Source of the DNA: Pelagimonas sp.
Lineage (GTDB): Bacteria; Pseudomonadota; Alphaproteobacteria; Rhodobacterales; Rhodobacteraceae
Reading direction: 5' to 3'
DNA length: 64,000 nt
NCBI GenBank assembly: GCA_025210345.1
Contig: JAOARX010000008.1
Coordinates: forward strand, 1-64,000
This document shows positions 51,745 through 61,172 of the stretch, piece after piece. Below the pieces are notes generated by a model that was not told where the DNA came from, made no database searches, and saw only the letters and a list, made by a program, of their open reading frames with translations. Position 1 is the stretch's first letter. Each line of letters begins with the position of its first letter. A program made the translations under genes and the position numbers.

Positions 51745-52200
51745 ATGCCCAGCCTGACCTTCGATACCCCAACCGGCCCGTTTACCTTGATACAAGAGGG
51801 CGATGCCATCGTGCGCGCGGGCTGGCGCCCCTGCGAAGACCAAACCCCCACCACGTTGCTGCTGGGTGCGCGCGATCAGGTTGAGGCATATTTTGCCGGC
51901 GACCTGACCGGTTTTGACCTGCCGCTTGAGGTGCAAGGGTCTGAGTTTCAGCATGCCGTCTGTGCGGCAATGTCCGCCATCCCATTTGGGGAAACCCGCA
52001 CCTACGGTGATCTGGCCAAGGCCCTGTCCGCCCCGGCCCAGGCCATCGGACAGGCCTGTGGTGGCAATCCGATTCCCCTGATCATTCCCTGTCACCGGGT
52101 GGTTTCCGCCACCGGGTTGGGTGGGTTCTCTGGCGAGGGTGGCGTGGAAAGCAAGGTTCAACTGCTCAAACACGAAGGGGCGGCCAGTCTATTGATCTGA
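51745..52200 (+). CDS. ogt: Methylated-DNA-protein-cysteine S-methyltransferase (Ogt)
   Basis: A 151-residue suicide repair enzyme that transfers O6-methyl groups from guanine to its own cysteine. The acceptor Cys116 is in IIPCHRVV, preceded by the conserved GNPIPLI. The helix-turn-helix with RTYGDLAKAL and the Asn-hinge Gly-Asn pair are present. The N-terminal domain is short. ATG 51745 has GGAGAG immediately upstream. It is a single gene with no ada fusion. Confidence 0.95.
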   Translation: MPSLTFDTPTGPFTLIQEGDAIVRAGWRPCEDQTPTTLLLGARDQVEAYFAGDLTGFDLPLEVQGSEFQHAVCAAMSAIPFGETRTYGDLAKALSAPAQAIGQACGGNPIPLIIPCHRVVSATGLGGFSGEGGVESKVQLLKHEGAASLLI

Positions 52201-52226
52201 CTTTTGATCTGATCCCCCTGAAACGC

Positions 52227-53084
52227 TTAGTCGCGCCGTGCGTCACGGGGGTAAACCCCCAGAATCTCAAGCATATCCGTAAAGTAATCCAGCTCTTCGA
52301 GGGCACGTTTCACGCCGGGATCGTCCGGGTGGCCCTCGATGTCCGCATAGAACTGCGTCGCGGTAAAGGACCCGCCGACCATATAGCTTTCCAGCTTGGT
52401 CATGTTCACACCGTTGGTGGCGAAACCGCCCATCCCCTTGTAAAGCGCGGCGGGGATGTTTCGGACCTGGAACACAAAGGTGGTCATCATCCCGTGATCC
52501 CCGCGCCGGGTGCGATCAGCTTCGCGCCCCATGATCAGGAACCGCGTGGTGTTGTGGGCATGGTCTTCGATATGGCGGGCCAGAATATGCAACCCGTTGA
52601 TATCCGCCGCCAGATCCGACGCCAAAACCCCGATCTCGCGCGTTTTATCGCGCGCCAGTTCAATCGCAGCGCCCGCGCTGTCAGCCGCCGCTTCGCCCCG
52701 GATGCCATATTGCTTGAGAAAGCTCGCCGCCTGCGGCAGCAGCACCAGGTGGGCACGCACTTTTTCCAGCTCTTCAATCTGCACCCCGGGCAGCGCCATC
52801 AGGCTGATATGGACGCGCACAAAGGCCTCGTCGATGATCCGCAATCCGCTTTCCGGCAACAACCGATGAATATCCGCAACGCGCCCATAGGTGGTGTTTT
52901 CAACTGGCAGCATCGCCAGGTCCGCGCGCCCTTCGCGCACGGCGCCGATCACCTCTTCAAAGGTGCGACAGGGGATCGCCTCCATGTTTGGCCGCGCATC
53001 GACACAGGCCTGATGCGAATAGGCGCCCAGTTCCCCCTGAAAGGCAATCCGCCCCGTCACATCCGGTTTTGCATGCTCATTCAT
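52227..53084 (-). CDS. pheA: Prephenate dehydratase PheA
   Basis: A 285-residue enzyme that converts prephenate to phenylpyruvate in phenylalanine synthesis. The catalytic domain begins RIAFQGELGAYSHQACVD; the conserved TRF of the active site is in NTTRFLIMG and the substrate-binding VENTTYGRV is intact. The C-terminal ACT domain (from about residue 195, TTFVFQVRNIPAALYKGMGGF) carries TKLESYMVGGSF for Phe feedback. It has no chorismate mutase fusion. The ATG at 53084 has GAGGA upstream. Confidence 0.96.
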   Translation of the reverse strand: MNEHAKPDVTGRIAFQGELGAYSHQACVDARPNMEAIPCRTFEEVIGAVREGRADLAMLPVENTTYGRVADIHRLLPESGLRIIDEAFVRVHISLMALPGVQIEELEKVRAHLVLLPQAASFLKQYGIRGEAAADSAGAAIELARDKTREIGVLASDLAADINGLHILARHIEDHAHNTTRFLIMGREADRTRRGDHGMMTTFVFQVRNIPAALYKGMGGFATNGVNMTKLESYMVGGSFTATQFYADIEGHPDDPGVKRALEELDYFTDMLEILGVYPRDARRD

Positions 53085-53206
53085 GGGTATTTTCCTCACA
53101 TAGATGTAAAGCGGTCGATTGGTCGCGCCTTCTATACCTTGCCACACGCGAAGGGAAGCAATACACACGCGCCCAACATACGCTTTTCGACGAACAGGGC
53201 TTAGAC

Positions 53207-53725
53207 ATGTTTGACACGATGACATTCACCAAGATCTTGGGCGGCTTTTGTGGCGCCTTTTTGATCTATTTGCTGGGCGGCTGGGTCGGTGACTCGCTGT
53301 ATTCCATGGGCGGCGGACACGGTGGCGAAAGCCATGCAGCCTATGTGATCGAGGTCGACGCAGGCGGCGCAGCCGCGGAAGAGGTCGAAGAAGTCGACTT
53401 TGCGACCCTCTATGCCGCTGCGGACGCAGGCAAAGGCGAAAAGGTCTTCAAAAAGTGCAAGGCCTGCCACAAGCTCGAAGATGGCGCCAACGCCACCGGC
53501 CCTTACCTGTACGGTGTGCTTGACCGTCCGATGGGCGCGGCAGCTGGGTTTGGTTACTCTGGTGCTCTGACCCAAGTGGGTGACAGCTGGACCGTAGACG
53601 CCCTGAACGCGTTCATCGAGAGCCCCAAAAAGACCGCACCAGGCACAACCATGAGCTTCAAGGGCATCTCCAAGCCCGAAGATCGTGCCAACCTGATTGC
53701 CTACCTGGCGACCTTCGGCGGCTAA
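53207..53725 (+). CDS. cycM: Membrane-anchored cytochrome c (CycM/c552 type)
   Basis: A 172-residue cytochrome held by an uncleaved N-terminal helix (ILGGFCGAFLIYLLGGWVG, residues 10-28). An acidic/Ala linker (residues ~48-65) is followed by a class I cytochrome c domain with heme motif CKACH at 84-88 and the axial Met in GTTMSFKG. It is the Rhodobacter/Paracoccus CycM (c552) that shuttles electrons from bc1 to the aa3 oxidase. ATG 53207 is chosen because it places the anchor correctly. The terminator follows 28 bases downstream. Confidence 0.92.
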   Translation: MFDTMTFTKILGGFCGAFLIYLLGGWVGDSLYSMGGGHGGESHAAYVIEVDAGGAAAEEVEEVDFATLYAAADAGKGEKVFKKCKACHKLEDGANATGPYLYGVLDRPMGAAAGFGYSGALTQVGDSWTVDALNAFIESPKKTAPGTTMSFKGISKPEDRANLIAYLATFGG

Positions 53726-53752
53726 TCGCCCCGAAAATCAGTTGAAATCAGA

Positions 53753-53784
53753 CCGCCGGACACAGCGCCCGGCGGTTTTTTTTC
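53753..53784 (+). terminator. Intrinsic terminator downstream of cycM
   Basis: Arms ACCGCCGG (53753-53760) and CCGGCGGT (53770-53777), loop of 9, followed by eight T. Confidence 0.92.
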
Positions 53785-53944
53785 TGCTTTTACGCGTAAA
53801 AAGCTTGTTCACATCGGTTAACATTTTAGAAACTGAAGCTGGGCACACTTAAAATTAAATATAAATCGTGCCTGAATGAGCGTCCGAGCAAACCGCCCCA
53901 TCTCCGGGGCTGTCATGGTTTGCACCAGCAGTAAGGAGAGCACC

Positions 53945-55882
53945 ATGCGTTCGACCCCGTTCCGCCCCCTGTCCCGCCGACACGCCCTTGGCCTGATTGG
54001 CTCCAGCGCGGCCCTTGGACTGGTTGGTGTTCCACGCCCCGGTTGGGCCAACACCGGTGAAACCGCGCCCGGCATGATCAAAAGCCACGGTTACTCTTTT
54101 TACGGCGATCTGAAATATCCCGCCGATTTCCCCCATTTCGACTATGTGAACCCGGACGCCCCCAAGGGGGGCACGCTGACCCTGTCTGAACGCGGTACGT
54201 TTGACGGGTTCAACCGTTGGTCTTGGAAGTCCGGCAAGCCCGAGCCCAACTCTGGCGTCGTGGCCGAATCCCTGTTTGGCGAAATGCCCTTTGGCGGCGG
54301 ATTGCCCGCCGACACGATCACGGACAGCTATGGGTTGATTGCCGAAAGCGTCGAATACCCCGAAGACAAGACCTGGTGCATTTTCCACATGCGCCCCGAA
54401 GCCCGTTTCCGCGACGGGTCTGCACTGACCGCGCATGACGCGGCCTTTACGCATAATCTCTTTTTGGAACAAGGCATTCGCTCCTACGCCCGTGCCGTCG
54501 CTGAACGTATCACAAATGTCGAAGTGCTGGATGATCACACCATCAAATACACCTTCGCTGACGGGATCTCGCGGCGGTCCTTGATTGATCAGGTGGGCGG
54601 CACTCCGATTTTCTCCAAAGCATGGTACGAAGCCACCGGTGAGCGGCTGGATGAACCTTCGCTGGAATCCCCCATGGCCTCAGGGCCGTATCAGCTGGCC
54701 GACTATGAAATCAACCGCTACGCGATCTACAAACGCAATCCCGAGTATTGGGGGTGGCACCTGCCGGTGAACAAGGGGCGCTATAACTTTGATGAAGTGC
54801 GCTTTGAGTATTTCGCCGATGACACCGCCGAATTCGAGGCCTTCAAGGCCGGTGTGTATACCTTCCGCGCCGAAGGCAGCACCAAGCGCTGGGCCACGGG
54901 CTATGATTTCAAAGCCGTTGAAAACGGCCACGTCAAACGCGAATCCATCGCCACAGCCAATCCGCCGCGCTCTAGCGGGGTGATTTTCAACACGCAGCGC
55001 GCGCCTTTTGATGACAAAGACGTGCGTCAGGCCCTTGGACTGGCGTTTAACTTTGAGTGGGTCAAATCCTCGTTGCAGTTTGACCTCACCACCCAACGGG
55101 TCTCATTTAGTCAGGGCTCTGAGGTCATGGCCGACGGCGTGCCCGAGGGCGCGGAACTGGCGTTTCTGCAATCCCTGGGCGATCTGGTTCCGGCCGAATT
55201 GCTGACCGAAGACGCGGTCCTGCCCCACACCTCGAATCCGGCCAAGCCCGCCGACCGCAAGAACAAGCGTAAGGCATTGAAATTGCTCGCGGGGGCGGGC
55301 TGGGATGTCGGTGATGACGGCATGCTGCGCAATGCGGCTGGCGATCCCCTGAAACTGACGTTCCTGCTGTCCTCGGCCACCTCTGATACCGCCGAAGCCA
55401 TCATCACGACCTATGTGAAAACGCTTCAGGAATTCGGCGTCGAGGCCGCGATGGACAAGATTGATTCCGCGCAGTTTTCGCAGCGGTTCTACGATAAGGA
55501 TTTCGACACGATCTTTACCGGCTACCTGCCGTTCCAATCGGCAGGCACCGGGCTGCGCCAGCTGTTTGGCTCGGAAAGCGCCGTGGTTTCGTCGTATAAC
55601 CCCGCCTCGCTGCAAAGCCCTCTGGTGGATGCAATCATCACCGCAGCCCTTGCCACCAAATCGCGTGAAGAGGAAATCGCCGCCCTCAAGGCACTGGACC
55701 GCGCGCTGCGGCACGAACGCATCGTCATCCCATCAGGCTATGTGGCGGAAAGCTGGTTGGCCTATTACGATTTTTACGAACACCCCGAAGAATTGCCCCC
55801 CTATGCGACCGGCTATATGGATTTCTGGTGGGTGAACCAAGATAAATACAATGATCTCAAAGAGAAAGGCGCGGTGAAATAA
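53945..55882 (+). CDS. yejA: Oligopeptide/microcin C-type ABC transporter substrate-binding protein YejA
   Basis: A 645-residue periplasmic solute-binding protein of the SBP_bac_5 family, Tat-exported (SRRHALGLIGSSAALGLVG, residues 10-28). YPADFPHFDYVNPDAPKGGTLTLS is the family hallmark near residue 65, and the C terminus is PPYATGYMDFWWVNQDKY. It feeds peptides to YejBEF; E. coli YejABEF imports microcin C-type peptides. ATG 53945 has AAGGAG upstream. It is followed 3 bases later by yejB. Real substrates here are likely small peptides. Confidence 0.95.
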   Translation: MRSTPFRPLSRRHALGLIGSSAALGLVGVPRPGWANTGETAPGMIKSHGYSFYGDLKYPADFPHFDYVNPDAPKGGTLTLSERGTFDGFNRWSWKSGKPEPNSGVVAESLFGEMPFGGGLPADTITDSYGLIAESVEYPEDKTWCIFHMRPEARFRDGSALTAHDAAFTHNLFLEQGIRSYARAVAERITNVEVLDDHTIKYTFADGISRRSLIDQVGGTPIFSKAWYEATGERLDEPSLESPMASGPYQLADYEINRYAIYKRNPEYWGWHLPVNKGRYNFDEVRFEYFADDTAEFEAFKAGVYTFRAEGSTKRWATGYDFKAVENGHVKRESIATANPPRSSGVIFNTQRAPFDDKDVRQALGLAFNFEWVKSSLQFDLTTQRVSFSQGSEVMADGVPEGAELAFLQSLGDLVPAELLTEDAVLPHTSNPAKPADRKNKRKALKLLAGAGWDVGDDGMLRNAAGDPLKLTFLLSSATSDTAEAIITTYVKTLQEFGVEAAMDKIDSAQFSQRFYDKDFDTIFTGYLPFQSAGTGLRQLFGSESAVVSSYNPASLQSPLVDAIITAALATKSREEEIAALKALDRALRHERIVIPSGYVAESWLAYYDFYEHPEELPPYATGYMDFWWVNQDKYNDLKEKGAVK

Positions 55883-55885
55883 CCC

Positions 55886-56974
55886 ATGGGCGCCTATATT
55901 CTCCGCCGTCTCTTGTTGATCATACCCACCCTTTTGGGGATCATGATCATCAACTTTACCCTCACCCAGTTCGTCCCTGGCGGACCGGTTGAGCAGGTCC
56001 TCGCGCAGATACAGGGCGAAGGTGACGTGACCGAAGGTTTTTCAGGCGGGTCAAACGATGTGGCCGTCGAAGAAACCTTTGGATCCGACAGCGATTATAT
56101 CGGCGCCCGTGGCTTGCCCAAAGAGTTCATCGAAGACCTCGAACGGCAGTTCGGCCTTGATAAACCACCGCTTGAGCGCTTTGTTATGATGCTGTGGAAC
56201 TATGTCAGGCTCGATTTTGGCGAAAGCTATTTCCGCTCGATTTCCGTGGTTGATCTGGTGCTTGAAAAGATGCCCGTGTCGATCACGCTGGGGCTTTGGT
56301 CGACGTTGATTGCCTATGCAATTTCGATCCCGCTGGGCATTCGCAAGGCGGTCAAAGATGGCACCAGCTTTGATACCTGGACTTCGGGTCTTATCATCGT
56401 CGCCTATGCTATTCCCGGATTTCTCTTTGCGATTCTGTTGCTTGTGCTCTTTGCAGGCGGCAGTTACTGGCAGATATTTCCGCTTAGGGGCCTTGTGTCA
56501 GAGGATTGGGAAACCTTTGGCACCTGGCACAAGATCACGGATTATTTCTGGCACATTGCGTTGCCTGTGATTGCCTCGACCATCTCGGGCTTTGCCACGC
56601 TGACCCTGCTCACCAAGAACAGCTTTCTTGATGAGATCAAGAAACACTATGTGATGACCGCCCGCGCCAAGGGTCTGTCGGAATCCCGGGTGCTATATGG
56701 CCATGTGTTCCGCAACGCCATGCTGATCGTGATCGCGGGCTTTCCAGCGGTGTTCATCGGCATGTTCTTTGGTGGGTCAATCATCATTGAAACGATTTTC
56801 TCGCTGGATGGTCTGGGACGCCTGGGGTTCGAAGCGGCTTTGCAACGCGATTATCCGGTGATATTCGGCACGCTCTTTGCGACATCGCTGATCGGGCTGG
56901 TGGTGGGCATCCTGTCTGACCTCATGTATGTGGCGGTTGATCCGCGCATCGACTTTGAAAAGCGGGAGGGGTGA
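55886..56974 (+). CDS. yejB: ABC transporter permease YejB
   Basis: A 362-residue inner-membrane permease of the DppB-type (BPD_transp_1). The N terminus [24 protein letters not shown] is typical. The conserved coupling loop is [27 protein letters not shown] near residue 250-275, followed by [26 protein letters not shown]. It forms the channel with YejE. It begins 3 bases after yejA. Confidence 0.95.
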   Translation: MGAYILRRLLLIIPTLLGIMIINFTLTQFVPGGPVEQVLAQIQGEGDVTEGFSGGSNDVAVEETFGSDSDYIGARGLPKEFIEDLERQFGLDKPPLERFVMMLWNYVRLDFGESYFRSISVVDLVLEKMPVSITLGLWSTLIAYAISIPLGIRKAVKDGTSFDTWTSGLIIVAYAIPGFLFAILLLVLFAGGSYWQIFPLRGLVSEDWETFGTWHKITDYFWHIALPVIASTISGFATLTLLTKNSFLDEIKKHYVMTARAKGLSESRVLYGHVFRNAMLIVIAGFPAVFIGMFFGGSIIIETIFSLDGLGRLGFEAALQRDYPVIFGTLFATSLIGLVVGILSDLMYVAVDPRIDFEKREG

Positions 56975-56975
56975 G

Positions 56976-58112
56976 ATGAGCCAGGACATTGCCCGCAAAG
57001 GGATTTTCCGCTTGGGCCCGCTGGGTCAACGGCGTTGGGACAACTTTTGCAAAAACCGCCGGGCGTTTTGGTCTTTGTGGATTTTCATGCTGCTTTTCGG
57101 CCTATCGCTGTTTGCCGAATTTCTCGCCAATGACAAACCCATCCTCGTCAGCTATCGCGGCGAGCTGCACACGCCTGTGTTCAAATTCTATCCCGAAACC
57201 GCCTTTGGTGGCGATTTCAAGACTGAAGCGGCCTATCGCGACCCAGAGGTGAAATGCCTGATCGAAACTGGCGGGCTTGAGGATTGCTTTGACGATCCCG
57301 AAGGGATCTTGGATGGCACCGCCACCGAGATCCTCGAAAACGCCGAAATTTCAAAGGGCTGGATTCTCTGGCCCCTCATTCCCTACAGCTATGACACCCC
57401 GGTTGATCGTCCCGGTGCGGCCCCCCTGCCCCCGAATGGGCAGAACCTTCTGGGCACCGATGACACCAAACGCGATCTGCTGGCACGGGTCATCTATGGC
57501 TTTCGCCTGTCGATCCTGTTCACGCTGATCGTGACCATCGCCTCTTCGATCATCGGGGTGATTGCCGGTGCGCTTCAGGGCTATTTCGGCGGGTGGCTTG
57601 ATCTGATTTTTCAACGCGTGATCGAAATCTGGAGCGCAACCCCACAACTCTACATCATCATCATTCTCTTCGCGATTTTGGGTCGAAGTTTCTGGCTCTT
57701 GGTTTTTCTCATGGTGCTCTTTGGCTGGACAGGCCTGGTGGGTGTCGTCCGGGCCGAGTTCCTGCGCGCACGCAACCTGGAATATGTCCGCGCGGCCAAG
57801 GCGTTGGGCGTATCAAACTGGACCATCATGTTCCGCCATATGCTGCCCAATGCGATGGTGGCCACGCTGACCTTTATGCCCTTTATCGTGACGGGCACGA
57901 TCAGCACGCTCGCCGGGCTGGACTATCTGGGATTTGGCCTGCCGGGCACCGCACCCAGCCTTGGGGAAATGACCCTGCAGGCCAAGCAAAACCTGGATGC
58001 GCCGTGGCTGGCCTTTACCGCCTTTACCGTTTTTGCCGTCATGCTCTCGCTGCTCGTTTTCATTTTCGAAGGCGTCCGCGACGCATTTGACCCCAGAAAG
58101 ACCTTCTCATGA
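56976..58112 (+). CDS. yejE: ABC transporter permease YejE
   Basis: A 378-residue DppC-type permease. The N-terminal domain with a periplasmic loop of ~130 residues is typical of YejE. The coupling loop has LEYVRAAKALGVSNWTIMFRHMLPNAM, followed by TISTLAGLDYLGFGLPGTAPSLGEM. The start ATG 56976 lies right after the yejB stop with GGGAGGGG upstream. The stop overlaps the yejF ATG by 4 bases. Confidence 0.95.
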   Translation: MSQDIARKGIFRLGPLGQRRWDNFCKNRRAFWSLWIFMLLFGLSLFAEFLANDKPILVSYRGELHTPVFKFYPETAFGGDFKTEAAYRDPEVKCLIETGGLEDCFDDPEGILDGTATEILENAEISKGWILWPLIPYSYDTPVDRPGAAPLPPNGQNLLGTDDTKRDLLARVIYGFRLSILFTLIVTIASSIIGVIAGALQGYFGGWLDLIFQRVIEIWSATPQLYIIIILFAILGRSFWLLVFLMVLFGWTGLVGVVRAEFLRARNLEYVRAAKALGVSNWTIMFRHMLPNAMVATLTFMPFIVTGTISTLAGLDYLGFGLPGTAPSLGEMTLQAKQNLDAPWLAFTAFTVFAVMLSLLVFIFEGVRDAFDPRKTFS

Positions 58113-59692
58113 GCGCAGTTCTTCAGGTCCGGGACCTCAAGGTCAGCTTCCGTCAGGATGGAAAATCCAATCTCGCGGTCAAAGGGGTCTCTTTTGACAT
58201 CGCGCGCGGGGAAACCGTGGCATTGGTGGGGGAAAGCGGATCGGGCAAATCCGTGACCGCCCTTTCGACGGTCTCTCTTTTGGGGGAAAACGCCAGCGTC
58301 GAGGGCTCGGTGCTTTATGAGGGGCAGGAAATGATTGGCGCGGACGCGGGGCGGCTTCGCGACGTGCGCGGGAACGACATATCCTTTATTTTCCAAGAGC
58401 CCATGACCTCGCTCAACCCGCTGCATACACTGGAAAAACAACTCGGCGAAAGCATTGAGTTGCATCAGGGGTTAACGGGCGCGGCCGTGCGCCAACGCAT
58501 CCTGGAGTTGCTGACGAAAGTGGGCATTCATGATCCGGAAAGCCGCCTGGGCGCCTATCCACATCAACTGTCCGGCGGTCAACGCCAGCGGGTGATGATC
58601 GCCATGGCGCTGGCCAATGGTCCCGATCTTTTGATCGCAGATGAACCGACAACCGCATTGGATGTGACCATCCAGGCGCAGATTCTCGACCTGCTGGCCG
58701 AGCTCAAATCCACCGAGGACATGAGCCTTTTGTTCATCACCCATGATCTTGGGATCGTGCGCAAATTTGCCGATCGGGTCTGTGTGATGAAGGATGGTGA
58801 GATTGTCGAACAGGGCATCACGTCAGACATCTTCGACAACCCGACCCACCCCTATACCCAGATGCTTTTGTCCGCCGAAAGCAGCGGGCAACCCGATCCG
58901 GTGGATCCGCAAGCCCAAGAGATCGTGCGCACCGACAAGGTCAAGATCTGGTTCCCGATCCAGACCGGTTTTCTCAAGCGCACCACGGGGTACGTCAAGG
59001 CGGTCAACGAGGCCAGCTTTGTGGTCCGCGCGGGTGAAACCGTTGGGATCGTTGGCGAAAGCGGATCAGGCAAGACCACGCTTGCGCTGGCGATCATGCG
59101 GTTGATCAGCTCAGAGGGCGGGATTTCCTATCGCGGTGATGACCTGCGACGCTGGTCCACCCGCGATCTGCGCAAACTCCGATCCGATATGCAAATCGTG
59201 TTCCAAGATCCCTTTGGCTCGCTTTCGCCGCGGATGACCTGCGAACAGATCATCGCCGAGGGGCTGAAGGTGCACGGATCCCCTGACGGGCGCCCCCATC
59301 GGGAGGTCGTCGCAGACATCATGGAAGAGGTGGGGCTTGATCCTGCCACGATGCACCGCTACCCGCATGAGTTTTCCGGCGGTCAGCGCCAGCGCATCGC
59401 CATCGCCCGCGCCATGGTTCTGCGGCCAAAGCTGGTGGTCCTGGACGAACCCACTTCAGCCCTGGATATGACCGTTCAGGTGCAGATCGTCGAACTGCTG
59501 CGCGCGCTGCAAAAGAAATACGATCTCGCCTATTTGTTCATCAGTCACGATCTCAAGGTCGTGCGCGCCATGAGCCACCACGTGATGGTGATGAAGCGGG
59601 GGGACGTGGTCGAGTTCGGCCCGGCACAAGAGCTGTTCTCCAACCCGCAAGAGCCCTATACACAGGCGCTTTTGTCGGCGGCGCTGGCCTGA
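58109..59692 (+). CDS. yejF: ABC transporter ATP-binding protein YejF (dual ATPase)
   Basis: A 527-residue protein with two fused ABC ATPase domains. Walker A motifs are GESGSGKS (residues ~40-47) and GESGSGKT (residues ~315-322). Both signatures are LSGGQRQRV and FSGGQRQRI, and Walker B is [12 protein letters not shown] and [12 protein letters not shown]. It powers YejBE. Its start overlaps the yejE stop as ATGA, so the whole yejABEF set is one operon. Confidence 0.97.
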   Translation: MSAVLQVRDLKVSFRQDGKSNLAVKGVSFDIARGETVALVGESGSGKSVTALSTVSLLGENASVEGSVLYEGQEMIGADAGRLRDVRGNDISFIFQEPMTSLNPLHTLEKQLGESIELHQGLTGAAVRQRILELLTKVGIHDPESRLGAYPHQLSGGQRQRVMIAMALANGPDLLIADEPTTALDVTIQAQILDLLAELKSTEDMSLLFITHDLGIVRKFADRVCVMKDGEIVEQGITSDIFDNPTHPYTQMLLSAESSGQPDPVDPQAQEIVRTDKVKIWFPIQTGFLKRTTGYVKAVNEASFVVRAGETVGIVGESGSGKTTLALAIMRLISSEGGISYRGDDLRRWSTRDLRKLRSDMQIVFQDPFGSLSPRMTCEQIIAEGLKVHGSPDGRPHREVVADIMEEVGLDPATMHRYPHEFSGGQRQRIAIARAMVLRPKLVVLDEPTSALDMTVQVQIVELLRALQKKYDLAYLFISHDLKVVRAMSHHVMVMKRGDVVEFGPAQELFSNPQEPYTQALLSAALA

Positions 59693-59704
59693 TTGCATCG
59701 AAAC

Positions 59705-59731
59705 CGAAAAGGCGCACCCGAAAGCGCGCCT
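59705..59731 (-). terminator. Hairpin with T-rich tail downstream of hemN
   Basis: On the minus strand AGGCGC and GCGCCT (plus-strand 59726-59731 and 59710-59715) enclose a 10-base loop and are followed by TTTCGG. It is short-armed and lies 23 bases past the hemN stop. Confidence 0.55.
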
Positions 59732-59754
59732 GATTCGCCCTCATCTTGGCCCGT

Positions 59755-61110
59755 TCAGATCGCCGAACTATGGCCTGCTTTTGACAGGTCATAGGCGTCA
59801 AAGGCGCGTGCAATCAACCGGGTCAGGGGCCGCGCCTCTTTGGGGACAAACAACCCGTCTTCGGTGATCTCCAGCAGGTCTTCAAAACCGGCGTTTGCGG
59901 TCTGGAACATGTCAAACAGCGCATCGCGCGAGATGTCGAACCTTTCCAGGATCTCGGTCGCATTGATGCGGAAGTCGCACATGATCATCTCGATTAGGCG
60001 GCTGCGCAACAGGTCATCGCCCTTGAAAACATGGCCACGCGCGGTCGAGAATTGACCATCACGAATGGCCTTGGTATGGGCCGAAGTCCCCGGGGCATTT
60101 TGTGCAAACCCTTGGGGAAACTTGGAAATCGAGCTCGCCCCCATGCCAATAAGCACATCGCAGGTGTCATCGGTATAGCCCTGAAAATTCCGGCGCAGGC
60201 GCCCGGTTTTCTGCGCGATCGTCAGCCCGTCGTCTTTGGTGGCAAAGTGATCAATCCCGATTTCCGCATATCCGTCCCACATGAACAGTCGGCGCGCCGT
60301 TTCGAACAGCGCCAAGCGTTCATCCGGCGTTGGCAGCGCATCCGAGGGGATCAGCTGTTGGCGCTTTGCCATCCAGGGCACATGCGCATAGCCATACAGC
60401 GCAACCCGGTCCGGCGAAAAGCTCAGCAGCTTTTGAACGGTCTCGGTGATCTTGCCCTTGGTCTGGTGCGGCAGCCCAAACAAAATATCCGCGTTCAGAC
60501 TGGCTACACCGCGTTCGCGGATCATCTCGACCGCAGCGCGCGTCACATCGTAGCCCTGCAAACGGCCAATGGTTTCCTGAATCTGCGGATCAAAGTCCTG
60601 TACCCCGATCGAAGCCCGGTTCATCCCGCCTGCGGCAAGGGCGTCCAACCGGTCACCATCCACTTCGTTCGGATCAATCTCGACCGAGAATTCGGCATTC
60701 TCCGCGAAATCCGCAACATCGCGCACCGCATCGATCAGACGCTTCATCATATCCGGCGCCAAAAGCGTCGGCGTCCCCCCGCCCCAATGCACCCGCGCCA
60801 GTTTGACCCCCGCAGGGAGTTCGCGCTTTAGCAGCGCCAACTCGTCAACCAGCGTTTGTACATAGGCCTCGACGGGCGCGGCCGTTGCCGTCCCCTGTGT
60901 CCGGCAGGCACAGAACCAGCACAATCTGCGGCAGAAGGGTACATGCAGGTAAAGGGATATGTTAGAATCACCTTTAATTGCCCGAATCCATTCCGAGAAT
61001 CGGGAAGGCTCAACATCCCCGGCAAAATTTGGTGACGTTGGGTAAGATGTGTACCGCGGTACTTTAGCGTCGAAAAGACCAAGCCGCGCAAGTTGTGTTT
61101 GCTTTACCAT
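59755..61110 (-). CDS. hemN: Oxygen-independent coproporphyrinogen III oxidase HemN
   Basis: A 451-residue radical-SAM enzyme that converts coproporphyrinogen III to protoporphyrinogen IX without oxygen. The 4Fe-4S motif CxxxCxxC is Cys60, Cys64 and Cys67 in HVPFCRRLCWFCACR. VHWGGGTPTLL and NADILFGLPHQT are family marks. The likely start is ATG 61110 (MVKQTQLARLGLFDAKVPRY), without a Shine-Dalgarno. An FNR box at 61146-61159 lies 35 bases upstream of this start, so hemN is probably induced at low oxygen by FnrL. It is divergent from fnrL. Confidence 0.95.
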   Translation of the reverse strand: MVKQTQLARLGLFDAKVPRYTSYPTSPNFAGDVEPSRFSEWIRAIKGDSNISLYLHVPFCRRLCWFCACRTQGTATAAPVEAYVQTLVDELALLKRELPAGVKLARVHWGGGTPTLLAPDMMKRLIDAVRDVADFAENAEFSVEIDPNEVDGDRLDALAAGGMNRASIGVQDFDPQIQETIGRLQGYDVTRAAVEMIRERGVASLNADILFGLPHQTKGKITETVQKLLSFSPDRVALYGYAHVPWMAKRQQLIPSDALPTPDERLALFETARRLFMWDGYAEIGIDHFATKDDGLTIAQKTGRLRRNFQGYTDDTCDVLIGMGASSISKFPQGFAQNAPGTSAHTKAIRDGQFSTARGHVFKGDDLLRSRLIEMIMCDFRINATEILERFDISRDALFDMFQTANAGFEDLLEITEDGLFVPKEARPLTRLIARAFDAYDLSKAGHSSAI

Positions 61111-61145
61111 ACGCGTACGGTTAGGGGCGTCGGGGTGTTCGAACC

Positions 61146-61159
61146 TTGACACAGATCAA
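61146..61159. promoter_or_regulatory. FNR-type box between hemN and fnrL
   Basis: TTGAC-ACAG-ATCAA (consensus TTGAT-N4-ATCAA), 13 bases upstream of the fnrL ATG and 35 bases upstream of hemN. Placed this close to fnrL it would repress fnrL if bound, and could activate hemN. Confidence 0.8.
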
Positions 61160-61172
61160 TAAGAGGCATTCG

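Noticed and set aside
52988..53206. 73-codon extension of CycM into the pheA promoter region
   Set aside because: It would displace the N-terminal membrane anchor and runs opposite pheA.
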